Assembly (NCBI GenBank): GCA_002110485.1
Contig: MOWL01000090.1
Span: 558,001-622,000 of the forward strand
DNA length: 64,000 nt
Source of the DNA: Emergomyces orientalis
Taxonomy: Eukaryota; Ascomycota; Eurotiomycetes; Onygenales; Ajellomycetaceae
Direction: 5' to 3'
The notes beneath the pieces were generated by a model. The model saw only the letters and a program-made list of their open reading frames with translations. It had not been told where the DNA came from and did not search any database. Shown here in pieces: positions 12,210-25,449 of this stretch (the first letter of the stretch is position 1; each line of letters starts with the position of its first letter). A program made the position numbers and the translations under genes.

Positions 12210-12373
12210 ATGACAATCTTGAGCCCGACCACGATCTTCGTAGCCCTCCTACTCCTCTACCTTGCGTCCTTCATCCTCTTCGCCATCATCCGCGTAGCAA
12301 CCGGTGTGTCCATTCAACGCATTGGCTACTTCTCTCTCCGACGTATTGCCTACTCGCCAAAGGAAGGGGTTGA
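12143..12373 (+). promoter_or_regulatory. Possible overlapping upstream ORF of the FMP27-like gene
   Basis: An ATG at 12143 opens a 76-codon frame that runs past the main start at 12210 in another frame and ends at 12373. If the transcript begins upstream of 12143, ribosomes starting here would miss the main ATG, which would lower expression. Whether the mRNA includes this ATG is unknown. Confidence 0.3.
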
Positions 12374-15300
12374 GATAAGTGTCCGTCTGCTGGGGTTATC
12401 ACTCCATCGGCCGTCATTTGCGCAGCCCACATATGTCAGCTTGAGGTTGAAGGAACTGGCCGTGACCATCGACCCCCACGTTCTTAATGGTGGTAGCCAT
12501 GATGCAGCACAAACCCCGCAGAGCGAGGACTCTGATGCTGCCTCTGAGAAGGATGATGTATTGGGCGCAGGTTTTCAGCCCAACTCTGGACCAGCCCACA
12601 AGACGCGGAGCAAGGCGTGGAAGCGGTTAACCGGGGTAAAGGAATGGATCAAGCGCCTGCATAGACGGATACAGTGGCTGGCGATAGTGGATGTTGTTGC
12701 CTCGGACACAATTCTGAAAGTCGTGGATGCCGGGGAGATCCAGATTGGAGGGCTCACTATGGCTGTTGACACAAGGACGAAAATGATGGCAAGGGGAAAG
12801 CTATTCCGGCACAAGAAGGACCCGCATGGGGACCAACGACCGGCGGAATGGATTTTTAATATCCGGAATATTTTGCTTGCTGCCAATGGCTGTGAGCCCG
12901 TGGAAATCGTGGATAATCTTGGTTTGAACATTCATGGCCTTCTCCATAAGGATTTGGAAGGACTGAGGGATGTTTCCATTGCCATCAAAGCTGGGAGACT
13001 ACATGTTCCATACGATGACCTTATGAAACTGGCTATGAGGGTGAAAGAATCTCTGCCCATCTCAACGAATGCTGCTGGCGAGCCAACGGATAATGGGATA
13101 TCCTTTGCGGACATCGTAGAGGAACTCGATCAACCTGGCAGCCGTGAAGAAGCGATTGTGCAGACCGTTGCCGATTCGAGAGAATTCCTCAGTTCTTTGT
13201 TGCGTGGAATACAAGAAATACAGGTGGCACTGAGCTTTTTCCGCCTATCTCAGGTTGTCCAGAGCATCCAACCCCAAAGGCCGCTATATCTCAACATCGT
13301 CACTCACGAAATTGGGATTGATTTTCACCGGATGGACCCCAACCGCCCTGCGCATCGCATGTATTTTCAACGAGATGATATTGCCCACCAAGCTCTTCTT
13401 GCCGCGATATCATTGTCTGTTTCACTCGACGACAATATCGGAGAAGCGGATAAGATCCTTTACATCCCCATGGCTACCACCACTATCAAGACCACTTTCC
13501 CTTCAAAGACCGTATCGTACTCTGAGAAGAGAGGTGTTGCTGAACGGAACACCAATGTCCTTTTCGCCAATCTTGTTGTGACATCTCCATCGATTGATCT
13601 TGAACCAAAACATCTGTCCCAAATACTAGGTATCCTACAAAAGAGAAAACCGGGTGCCCGAAGCAAAGTCCGAAACAACCACATTCTCATTTCTCATCTT
13701 CTACCAAAAGCGAGCATAAAATTATCAGTTCATGAGCCTGTACTTCGATTTGTTCTTCCTCTTCCCGAGACCGGCCAGGATCACAGTTACAATCTGCTCG
13801 TTTCCTCCATTTCCTCCATATCTTTGGATATCGAATCATCACACTCTGCCGAGGAAGGAATCTACTATTCTCTGTCCTCGATCTACCGGGTGGCTGCACA
13901 CCAGCTTTATTATCAGACCTTTTCTGGATCGAAGTATCGCCTACTAAATACTGAAACAATGGAGGTTAAGATCCATCTCAACGCAACACCGGAGGTTTGT
14001 GTCGTCGCTTCTGGGAGTTTGAACACCTTTTCTATCCATTTGGTTAGCGGAGAGGTTAGTCGCGGTGTACATCAAGTGGTCGACCAGTTTCATTCACACG
14101 TCCAACCAACAAAGTTATCTTCCCCTCTCGATGCCAATCCACCCAGTTTTCTCAGACGACTACCTCCATGGCTCCTGCAATTCCAGTTTGAGGCTTCTGG
14201 GTTTAGTGTTGAAGTGGCTGGAATTGATAATAGCATAGGGACGACTACGCGGGGTATGGTTTTACAGCTGCAAGGGTGGACGGCTGATTATCAGTCTCAG
14301 AAATCAGAGCCACATCGAAGATCAGCCAAACGTCGAACCCCAAGCCATTCCACAACTACAGATGAACATTCTTTCCGATTCACCTCCTCATCCCCTTCTC
14401 GAAAGTCTCTCCATGGCCAGGCCGATGGACGACGTTTAGCATTTCATGTTCAAGGCCTCGAAGGATTCGTGATGGAGTCTGCAGATTTCATGGAGCCAGA
14501 ATCATTCATATCTGTTCCCCGCTTTGAAGTGGCTTTAAGCACGTCGAGCGACCTGCAAGGACCCATATTCCATATCAACTCCACGGTTAAAGCGGTATAC
14601 CTTGATTGTTCTCTTTATCAGTACTACGCGGTTGGAATCGCTGTTTCTGTATTGCGGGATGCCTTTCTACGCCCCAGGACTACCAAACCTTCAACCTCCA
14701 GTAACCTATCTGGCGTGAAAAAGAATATTGGGCCTATTGATGTTCCCATCAGGCCTTCATCGGCTGAGCTTATTACCGTCGATGTAAAAACATCATTGAT
14801 CCAGATTAAATGTACCATGCCAGCTGATCCTGCTATGATGCTTCAAATTTATGGATTTGCTGCTGGACGTCACCGGTGGTCTGCCCCTTTTATGCGATCA
14901 CAGCTTATTCGCCTCCACGCTGAAGCTCCGAAGATAAAAGGCACATGGGCTCGAGTCGTGAATGTCAATAACATTCGAGTGGGGTTGCGGGAAACTCGAC
15001 GGAAACCGGACGGAACTGTCATCGAAGAGAAGTCTATCGATATTTCTACCGAGTTCATCCGGGTAGCTGTACCACATCAAATGATAATGTACCGGATATT
15101 TGATAACTTTATCAATACTGCAAAATCTGTGCACCAGCTGAATCATCGTTTCAAAACAAGGACGAACGAGTATGTCTTGGAAAAACACCCTGAGGGACCG
15201 AAACACGTGCCAAGGATATCGCTTCGCAGTAAAGCGATATTATTTGAGCTGGAAGATGATGCTTTCGAATGGAAGTTAGGCTGTATCTACCGCCTGGGAC

Positions 15301-18300
15301 TGCTGGAACAGAAGCAGCGTTTGGCTCGAGAGGAAGCATTCTATATGAAAGCCAGAAGGCTGGAGGAGCTCCAGCAACGACAGGCATCATCTCGATACCG
15401 GACGCAGTCAAGTCATGCCATTCCAGGTACTCGTTCCACAGCACGTTCAAGGAAGAGGGGTGAGCAAGTGAGAAGCAAAAGCGCGGATGGACGACGAACT
15501 CGCTCTAGATCTGAATCGAGAGGCAGGAGGCCGACCCGGGTTGTGCGATATAACCCCGAAGGCGTACCATCGATTTCGGACTCGTTCAAAATATCCCCTG
15601 AAGAAGCGTTGTTCAAATTACAAGAACATAGCGCGCGGAGTTGGAGAATTCGAATTGATACTTCCATGCGCTTTCAAAACACTGCGATCAAAGAAATCAG
15701 AAGTATGTTTTCCGGCGCAGACGAACCTCCGGAAGATATGCTAGACGACGAAAATATCCTTAATGTTCCCAACAGACCCGGGCTCCTATCTGCGTTGATC
15801 AGTGATGTGCATCTCGTTATCGATAAGCCTTCTTTTCCGATTAATGAATACCCACATTTCCTCCATAGGATTGGAAAAGGTATGCCTTTAGACATGAAAT
15901 ACTCCCTATTGATCCCCATGAGCATCCAATTGGACATGGGCGAAGCCCGAGGAAACCTTCGAGACTACCCTCTTGATCTACTACACATCCCTGGCCTCCG
16001 CCATGGCCAATCCCCGCGCCTCCCAAGCTGGTCTCTGCGTACAGATTTCGTGATCGCCGAAGAATTCCGTGACTACGAGTCCTCACGCCATGTGATAATT
16101 AACATCGTGCCGCCGAACGAGGGATCAGATGGCGTCACGCACCCTGGATTTTCGATCGATGTTCGACGAACGGTGTCTCCCGTCAAAACGTACTCGGATG
16201 CCATATTTGAAATCAATACGAGTTTGCCCACAAGCATATCTTGGGGGATGTCATATCAGCCCGTCCTCCAGGATATGATGAAAATCATTGAGGGCTTTTC
16301 GAAACCGGAGATTGATCCCTCTGAACGTGTTGGTTTCTGGGATAAGATACGCCTAAGTTTCCATTCTAGAATAAATGTTGTTTGGAAAGGTGATGGTGAT
16401 GTTCATTTGCGGTTGAAAGGTATGTTTCTCGCTTCCTTAGGCATTTACTCTTGTTTTCTCGCGCCCTAGGTATATTTTACTGATATGGCAATGTAGGTTC
16501 TCGCGACCCTTATGTAGTCACTGGATTCGGAGCAGGTTTTGTAATGTGCTGGCGCAAAGATGTGCAGTGGGAGATACACACGAGGGATGACCCGAGGGAG
16601 CTTATGGCCGTCACAAGTGGAGAATATGTTCTCGCGATCCCAGACTATAGCCACCAGGCTCGCCATTCGTACGAGGCAACACTTGATTCTGGAAGTACAT
16701 CATCCAGAACATCAAAGGATACCGCGCTTTTCAAGAAGGTTATTATGAAACTTTCTGGAAATGTTCGGTGGCTTTCTGGTCTTGTGTTTGAACGGAATAT
16801 CACCGCGTTGGAACGATCGTTTGAATTCAAGCCGCATTATGATGTTGTTCTGAAGAACCCACGGTATATATCTCCCGATGATCTCAAGGATTACGATGCT
16901 TTCCGTGGATTTCGAAGTAACCATATTCATTTGTCACTTGCTATTGTGGCACCAGTAACTCGGGTTTGGTCCGTTTCGAATCGTGAGCCATCAACTAGCT
17001 ATAATACGGTCCATTTAACTCCAAGGTTCTTCACGCACTTTTTCAGCTGGTGGTCGTTATTTTCTGGGGTCATGTCTCTGCCCGTTCGCCAGGGACCTCT
17101 TTGGCCCGGTTTGACCAAAACAAGTAAGAAGTTTGGTCGCCACTTGGCTACCGTCAAATATAATTTATTTCTCTCCCCATTGTTTGTGGCGCATATTTAC
17201 AAGCACAAAGATGCCGAAGATTATAGCGAAGACGTGGTGTCTGCCACTGGAATTAAAGTTCGCCTCGACAGCTTTATGCTGGACCTCCATCAGCGGAGGG
17301 AGCTTGTCAATGTGATGGTAAAGGGGCGCTCGAAACAAACCAAAGCAAGCACCATGCGCATCAACCGAGCTCAGTTGGATTTCATTTCCGCGGATTTCAG
17401 AGCAGTATCAGTGTCAATTGCAGGAACAAATCTAGCAGACGTTGCCGCTGCCGACGACATCTTATCCACTTTTCAACAACCAAGCCCCCCCGTCGATCTA
17501 TCTCGATTCACTATTCCAGATCAAGACTTTAACTGGGTTGACATGGATGATTTTGTAGAGCTTGATTGGATACTCCCATCGGAGTCAAACCCGCGCACTC
17601 GAATACTCCCGCTCGCATATTCTCCTCGATTCTCTTATTTCCGACAAACTGACTATGAAGAACGCGGTGTTGATGAAACCGGGTATAGTCCGTTCGGAGA
17701 CGAGCCGTCACATTATTGTGTGATGTCACAGGACAACGATCCACGAAGGGTACAGATGGAACTGATCAAGGAACGCCTTGACAGCCTTGACGCCCAAATT
17801 GTCGCACATAACCGGATGATTGGGGAGCAAGAACTGCGAGTTGTTCGAGATAGCCACGCTGCTGATGGCCTTAAGAGCCAATATGAACTGTTCGTTAGAC
17901 AGGGTGAATCCCTGCAGAGACGGAGAAAGTTCTTAGATGCTGGGTTACGTCGTCTTGAGAAAAAACTTACGGGGGATGCGGACTCGAATGGCCGGGGAAG
18001 TGAGCGTAGCCACAGCAGTCCAGCCTCAGAGACGGGACACTCCCCGTCATCTGAAGAGGGGAGCGACGATGCTGAGATCGATGGGCTCTATGCCTCACCA
18101 AATGACGAATTCATTAGTGATTTCGACAACCGTTTCATCATCCACAATATTCAATTGAAGTGGAACAACTCCCTCCGAAACATCATTCTTCGCTACATTC
18201 ATCAGGTCAGCCAGAGGCGAGGATTTGTCTATTACATGTCTCGACGAGCAGTGAAGTTTATCTTGGATATCGTAGAGGAACAAGGAAAATCAAAGCTGCG

Positions 18301-20917
18301 ACCACGGGAGGCAGGCAAGCAACCACCTTCTGCATCAACATCACCGCCGGAATCCGATGAACAGCAGGACGATGACGAAATTTCTGTTGAGGATCGTATC
18401 GAACAACTTCTTAACGATGCGAAACGTTTTGTTAACGCTGATGACTCGACGCCCAAAGAAGCGAAACGTCGGTCTTCAATAGCTGAAGGTGCCGATAAAA
18501 TCGCCCCAGACTTCACCCCGCAAAACAGCTACCATCTTCGCCTTATAGCGCCACAGATCCAGCTGCAGAGTGAGAAGAATAAGAAAGCTGTCGCACTCGT
18601 TACGGCTAAGGGCATGCAGTTAAAAGTTGTGTCAATCATGGATAAACATCGTGTGTCTGATGATGTTTCCGGCCTGGTACAACGTCGGTTCACTCTAGAT
18701 ATGGACAGTGCTCAATTTTTCGTAACGACCCAGAAGGGCCTGTTCAAACATCTTCATCTATATTCCGGTAATAGGTACGGAAACGCTCCGGGGTCTGCAT
18801 GGCCTCCATGGGTATCCTTTGAATGCATGTTTGATTTCGACCTAGACCCATCTGGCTTTTCGAGAATCATCCAGAAAACATCTGCAAGCCTCCGTTATGA
18901 CAAGTACAATACTCTGAGATTGAAGTATAATGAGAAGATTGCGAGTGGCGAAGATGATGACATCAGAATACACCTTCCAACGTGCAACGAGGAGCGGATG
19001 GATCAAATTTTGGTTGAGTTTTCTCATGTGCGGGCGATATGTGATTCGGATCAGTACTACTCCATGTATATCATTGTGCTCGACCTGCTGCTGTGGAGTG
19101 AGCCGCTTGAGAAAGTACGAAGCGAAAAGCTTGAAAAGATCATGCTTGCGTCTGATTTTAGCGATTTAAGAGGTGCTCCCCAGATGGTGAGCCGGCTGCA
19201 GCAAAGGATAAGGCAACTTGAGGAAATCAAGAATGTGTTCCAAATACAGGCAAAGTATCTTGATTCTCAAGGCTGGCAGGATCGGATCGCATTGGAACGG
19301 GATTTAACACTATGCGAGGATGAATTGTTTTTCATAATGAAAGCCATCACGACTTCACAGCGCAAAAGCGAGGAACGAACGATGTCACATTCGAGTGGAG
19401 TCTTACGCTGGGCCTTGTCAGCGTCCGAGCTCGTGTGGCATCTAATGACGAGCCCCAAAGAACCTCTTGTGGAATTTCAATTGCGGAACGCGTCTTATGC
19501 GCGAACTGACAACATCGATGGGTCGAATCGCAATACGATAGAAATTCAGCGAATATACGGTCTCAACCTTCTCCCCAGTGCAATCTACCCGCAAATGATT
19601 GTTCCCTATTTCGATGAGTACAGAAAAATTCCGCAAAAAGAGGATGACCATATGCTCAGGATCGATTGGTTCATGCTCGAAGCCGTCGCTGGAATACCAG
19701 TATTGAACCATTTCGAAGTGACCCTGTTCCCCTTAAAAGTTCAGCTGGAAAGAGAGCTTGGAAAAAAATTGTTCGAATACATTTTCCCTGGGATGGGTTC
19801 GAATGCGTTTGAAAACGGGGCGTTTTCACCATTTATGATAAAGCACATGCGGCCTCAAGACGACGGGTCGGAGAGCGAGGAAGAAAATACCGAACCCGCC
19901 ACTCCTGCCAGCAGCAATGGAAGTGGTTCCGCCGACGATTCCCAATCATTATTTTTAGGCGCTGGTGCGATGGAGCACCGTTTAAAACCTACTCTCATGC
20001 TCCCAGATCATCGCCGATCGGTTTCACCATCGCAACGGACCAGAGGTCTCGCGATGACGCCCCTCCATAGGGACAAGCCACGCAGGCAGCTATCCACAGG
20101 TGACAGGCCACGGTCGACATCTCGACCTACCACAAGTCGTATACCAAGGAAGGCGTCCGCCGATAATCTCCGCCCCGTGAGCAGACATCCATCTGAGAAA
20201 TCGTTCGTGAGTCAGCAAAGCATAAACGGAACGGATGAGAGAGGCAAGAAATTCGGGTTGCCGAGGTCCTCGACCAAATATTCCACTGCTAAAAGCGACA
20301 AGGCCTCCGATGACCTATCGCAGATGATGTCCCGTGCTTCTAATTTCATGACTCTGGCACATGTTAAAATAAACGATGTCGTTCTTTGTCTGAGTTACAA
20401 GGGGAAAGGGGAACGGAATATCGAGGATGTGCATGACTTCGTCTTCAGGCTTCCGGTGCTTGAATATCGAAATAAGACATGGTCAAATTTAGACCTTGCT
20501 CTGCGGCTTAAGAAAGACGTTATTAAAGCGCTCATCTCTCACACTCCCGCAATTCTCGGAAACAAACTATCTCATCACCGCCCAACGAAGCAACAACAAA
20601 TACGCCTTCGCGAACTCGCTTCCTCGTCCCAGGTTCTGAGCGTATCTGATAATTTCCCAAACCCACATACCGCACCCTCTTCAGACGGAGGAGGCAGTAT
20701 AATCAGCCACAGCTCCGCGAGCGAAAGATCGGAATCTCCACCTCGTCGTTCCTTCACCTCAACTGCCTCCCCCCTTGGCCGCTCAAATTCAGTGACGTCC
20801 AGTGCGGCTCGATCCGCAATGATGCCCCATATCGTATCAGACTCGCGGTCTGCCAGGAGTGAAAACATTGACCCTCGTGATGATGTATGTGCTCCCATCA
20901 CTCCCTCGAATTATTGA
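12210..20917 (+). CDS. FMP27/BLTP2 (Hobbit) family bridge-like lipid transfer protein
   Basis: Two exons, 12210-16419 and 16497-20917, give 2876 aa. The single intron is 77 nt (donor GTATGT, acceptor GTAG, phase 1) and the join reads LRLKGSRDPYVVTGFGAGF. The N-terminus is one membrane span (residues about 8-28, MTILSPTTIFVALLLLYLAS), as in family members. Diagnostic blocks are VGFWDKIRLSFHS near residue 1380 (the FMP27 GFWDK domain) and SAWPPWVSFECMFDFDLDP near 2170 (the WPPW domain). Charged coiled-coil-like stretches occur near 17760-17980 and 19170-19250. The C-terminal 350 residues include a Ser/Arg/Pro-rich, probably disordered region. The family forms long hydrophobic grooves that move lipid in bulk between the ER and plasma membrane; yeast homologues are Fmp27 and Ypr117w. 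Length and block order match a complete gene. Function is by family; the sequence itself shows no catalytic site. Confidence 0.95.
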
Positions 20918-22743
20918 CCTTGGTAACCGAATTAATGAATCGATGCTTAGGGCTACCACCTATTCCGCGAATCAGTTCCGAGGCATCTTACCGGCGACAA
21001 TCGTTCTCTACGCCAATTAAACGGGGATGGGGATGAGGATGAAGGGTGAGCTCCGCTCCTCCGTGGTTGTTTGCATATTCAAATTTTTTTCCCGCCTTTG
21101 CGTTTTTTGGCCGAAATTTCTCAGCAGATTGGAAAGTGCTCAAAGAGACTGACCGGGTACGTCTGTGTCTTTTCTTGTCTAGTCGACGGAATAAATCTTT
21201 CGCCCATATTGGCCGGAGGCTGCTGGGTTCTCGAGACTCCCGTGGTTCTTAAAAACAAAACCGGGTGCTCCAATTTTCTGCCTTACGAACTCTTCTGCCC
21301 AAATACCATCGACGGTGCAGCTCTTGACGAAACGCTCTGGTGCAATCCCCAGCTTACTTACATACCTACTCATTGACCTCTTGCTCAAACGCTAAACCCG
21401 GCACTTTCTCTCCATCCCAGCACAACCTACTCCATTCTCATAAAGTCGGTCCCTTTCATATTTATTTCATTCCTTGCTTACTTGGTATCAGACGCATTGC
21501 CGATTAGATGGATTCCACCAAGAGTAAGAAAAAAAGGACGATTAAAAAACAGCATAAAATGGCGTTGCCCAAATCCCTTATTTCATCGACGGCTTCACTT
21601 CCTCACTTTATATTCACGCCGCCACTCTTCCTGCCTTCATTAACCCCACTCGGGCCCGTTTGCATGTTATTGGACGGATATGGGGGCTTTATTTATTTAT
21701 TTATTCTTTCTTTTGTTCTTCACACATACATGCATTATAACTGGCGCATCTTTGTTTACTTTTCACCTTTATTTTTTTAGCCCTCACCTTTTTGTTGACA
21801 TCATGTCATTCCTATCCCAATTTCCATCGTTTATACCAATTTCCATTTTAAGACACATTCAAGCCCGCAGCCCATAACCCACTACCCACTACCCAACTTT
21901 TTGATCTTCCAGTATCTAACACAGAGCTCTGGCGAAATGCAATTCATGGGGGAGGTTGTAACGACGGGATATGTAAAGAGGATGAGAATATGTTCCCAAC
22001 GCTTTTTCTTGCGCGTTCCATGGAAATATTTCATTACCCGGTTTCCCTTTCGCCTTGTTCACCCCCTCCCTTTCCCTTTACCCACTATGACTCTTTAGCA
22101 TGTCGCGCAGTTCATTCAGATGTCAATTTGTTTTTGAATATAAAGTGTGGGAGCGGGGCCCATCTATTTCTCTTTTTGCTCTGTTCTTTTCTTGTTTGTT
22201 TTAGTGTTCCTTCTTTGTTTAACCGAATATGTAAATTACATAGCCATCTTGAATTCATGTAATTAATTTTCTTTTTTTTGGGCCAACCAGTATGCTTCCG
22301 AGGCATCCAATATGGAATATCCAAAGAAGAGCCAGGCTTGGCTGAAAAATAAAATTTTTGGTAATGCTCGCATTCTTTATTTACATTCTTTGGATATCCT
22401 AACTGAGGAATCTCGACCGCTTAGTAGCTATAAAAGCTGATGTGGATGGCTGGATTTAAGAAGCCATAATAAAACCGGAGTTCTATAGAACCAAAGGAGT
22501 GAATTGTTATCTGCAAAAAACCTGAAATTCAGCTATGTGATGAGAAAATCGCTTCGAGGGTTCATGGCAACATCATCCCAATTTTTGTAAACCAAACAAA
22601 CAGAAAATTACTATGGTACAGAACTATATGGCGCAAAAGAGCATATGATATGGAGTGACGGCAGCGAGTTTCTTTTATAAATACAAGATCCACGTTTTAC
22701 TATACGTGTATTACATATAGCAAAAGTCCCGTAACTCTAGTAA
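20918..22743. other. Intergenic 1.8 kb between convergent 3' ends
   Basis: AT-rich with poly-T runs and an ATTT repeat near 21689-21705. Frames here are short and Phe/Leu-rich from low-complexity T tracts. No gene is supported. Confidence 0.55.
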
Positions 22744-24116
22744 TCAAACATCTTCTCTTGTGGTTGACGATGACGGGTGCTGTGTTGCCTCGTCGGTGTT
22801 CTCCGAACCTGGTTTTTGAAAAGGGCGCATGGAGAACAAACGTCCCGATGTGGAGAGAAGTCGGGTTTTAGGTTTTGGACCCAGAATGTTGTCAGTGTAA
22901 GGTTCTGTGTCTAGAATAACATTTTCTGCCCAGGCGGCTTTTTCTTTCCGTAGTTCTGCCTGTACCCAGGGAATGGTGATCAAGGTCCATATTCCAGCCC
23001 AAACAATTGGGAGACTCCATCCTATCTAATAGGTTGGAAAAGAAAAGATCGACTCGTTAGCTAGCTGTTAGAATTTGGAAGGGAAAACGAATAGAAGTTG
23101 TTTGGCAATTGAACTAACCACATAAGCAACATCTCTTGACGTTGTAAATATTAATATTGTTGAAAGTGTGGCAAAGATGATCGATCCACCTCCCCAGAAA
23201 CAGTTCATCTCGAAGAGCATCTGTCGAAAATAGGGGCTTGCCAGGTATCTGTTCCGAAGCGCTCGTCGATACATCTGTCCGCCTGCGCCATCCACTGCTA
23301 CAATATCCTCTATTAGAACGTATAGCGCCGTAGGCATTACGGAACCTTTTGGTGTGGAAGATATGCGGAATGGCGCTTGGTACCCTCTAGCACGGAGGAT
23401 GTCGAGAGACAGATGCACTATTCCAAAGTAGTACATAACTGTAGGTAAGGGCATCGCAAGGAGACGGACTAACAAGTTGATCGTGTTAGATTGGGTTGTC
23501 AAGTATTGTACAGTTATAAGGTGTGACGGTACTACTTACTAAACGGCTCCTCTTGGACGGTTCCGCTAGGATCGGGTTAGCTAACTGCCGAAATGCCAGG
23601 CAAACAGGAGAGATGGAATGACATACACAATTAATTCAACGGCTAGGATAAGCCATACAATGGTGAAGTTGATCTGAAAGAAGTCCAGCTGATGTCATTT
23701 AAGTTAGCACTGAAGGGGGAAGGACTCCATTTTCAAACTACTTACCCATGACCGCCGAGCATTGAGTGGTCTTGTAACAGATCCCTTTCTGTATAACATG
23801 TAAAATCTATAGAAATACTCCACGATGGCAACTCCGCCCAGTGCAGCTGTGCTAATAGTAAAAACTAACAGTTAAATTACAATATCGTTAGCCAGGCTTT
23901 CCGATATTCAAGGGTTTCTAGGAAAGATTCATGCATACCTAAATTATGGGATAGGTCGGTGAGATACCATAATGTGAAATAAAGAATTAACGGCTGAGCA
24001 AGCGTATCAACTATAAATAAAGTCCAGAAAATTGTAATGGGCCATTTGCGATCCCTCAACGAGTAGGGAAGTTCTGGCGGGCCAGGAACCGGAGGACTCA
24101 TATGTTTGTTGTCCAT
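22744..24116 (-). CDS. Fungal integral membrane protein, six exons, unknown role
   Basis: Exons 24116-23939, 23846-23746, 23688-23627, 23565-23540, 23468-23119 and 23025-22744 join in frame to give 332 aa; one exon is only 26 nt. Donors are GTATGC, GTAAGT, GTATGT, GTAAGT and GTTAGT, all with AG acceptors. The protein begins MDNKHMSPPVPGPPELPYSL and then has about seven hydrophobic spans, among them ITIFWTLFIVDTLAQPLIL, FTIVWLILAVELIV, IIFATLSTILIF and IGWSLPIVWAGIWTLI. A central soluble loop contains ALYVLIEDIVAVDGAGG. The C-terminus is hydrophilic. I do not recognise a named family beyond the many fungal 'integral membrane proteins' of this layout. It is transcribed away from the TFIIIC subunit gene, with 1.3 kb between the two starts. 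MSPPVP (residue 6) is an alternative start. Confidence 0.8.
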
Positions 24117-25449
24117 TCACCAGGAGTTAAAATATTCAAGTTAAGCCGTGGGTGGGTACATGAATGCTTAAAAAAAACCCAAAAATAAATAAATGGTTAG
24201 ACAGCGGGAAATAGGAATAAAGGGAAAAGTGGGCGGTATTGATTAAAGTTCAAGGATTTGGCAACAGCTTGCAAGAGAACATGATGAATACTATAACTAT
24301 ATTCTCCGAGGGTGTGGGGTTTCATGTCCAACATATTTAAGGACATTCATAAGAGATCAGTCTCATTGATTAAACAAGGGAAATTTCTATGCAGGTTGAC
24401 AAAGCTCAGTAAGCACAGGTCAAGAAAAACCAAACTTGGAATGACATCATTGCCACTTACGGGCGCTGACATCATCAGAATCCTCTCCAGGGGCTGCTGA
24501 GTCGTCACCTTTCCAGTGTGGACTTCTGGAAATTTCTCGATCATAATTGGGTTGAGAGTCAATAAAATGAAAGGCGTTTAAATATATTTGCATGTAGCGA
24601 ATACAAAACGTAACCAAGGCTGACAATGATTGTGTACGACTTTTGCAGCCCGGGCTTGGGTTTCGGCACACCACCCGTCCTGGGCCTGGTGCAAGCAGAG
24701 AAAATTCCGCTTTGCAGAACCTGAGCTATGCGTAGCAAGATTGCCTCATTCTTCTGTGAACTATAATGATATCGATAAATATTGAATGGTGACCTGTTTC
24801 GGGATCGTGGAGATGTCCTCGGATCTCAGGTGTGATAGAATTGGTGTTCTTGTGTTGGTTAGTGCTATTCACCAGAAAATATCATTGTGGTATGGGTAAA
24901 AGTCACATTTGATCTCTAGTACATGAATTTATACTTTTGTAAGTCCAATGAAACGAACGAGGTGACATGAAGGGGCGAAAACACGGAGTTTGTCCATGAA
25001 GGCGCGAAAGCTCAGAGTTTGTGCATTTTTTTTTGGCGTGATAAGCTGAACCCGTATTTTTGTTTAGATTGGTATTGGCCCTGAGGGCTCGCCGCGGGAT
25101 TTACCTGCTGCCGTGAAGAGGGATAGGGCTACCGCATAGTGATCCTACCCACTGATCCCTAGAGAGCCGCTTGGGGGTCTGTCTGATATCACACAACTTG
25201 ACAGCGGTCCAACTTTCTGGCTCTTGGTGGAGAGGTGAATATCACGTGATATTTTTATTAGCTGATTACATAATTCATGATCATCGCCACAAAGCACAGA
25301 CCACCTTAGGAATGTGAGAAGAAATCAAAACCACCAGCCATCAAACAACCTCAACGCCGCAAGTTCGAATCCCGTCATCGGCAACCCGGGGAGATGACAA
25401 AAATATATTTCTGATATCGAATTCCCTGATAAAAGGGGGAAATGGAAGG
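24117..25449. other. Divergent intergenic region, 1.3 kb
   Basis: Shared promoter space of the membrane protein gene (minus) and the TFIIIC subunit gene (plus). It contains a 29-bp imperfect tandem duplication (see 24966-25023). A TTCGAATCC box at about 25363 recalls a tRNA T-loop, but no tRNA fold surrounds it. Confidence 0.55.
24966..25023. repeat. 29-bp tandem direct repeat, two copies
   Basis: Copy 1 (24966-24994) and copy 2 (24995-25023) are adjacent and match at 24 of 29 positions by eye. Both contain CATGAAGG, GCGAAA and GAGTTTGT. The repeat lies between two divergent gene starts, so it could be a duplicated protein-binding site, or a simple replication duplication. Confidence 0.8.

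Noticed and set aside
25340..25390. tRNA-like T-loop (TTCGAATCC) near 25363
   Set aside because: The flanking bases do not pair as a T stem, and no acceptor, D or anticodon arms can be drawn around it.
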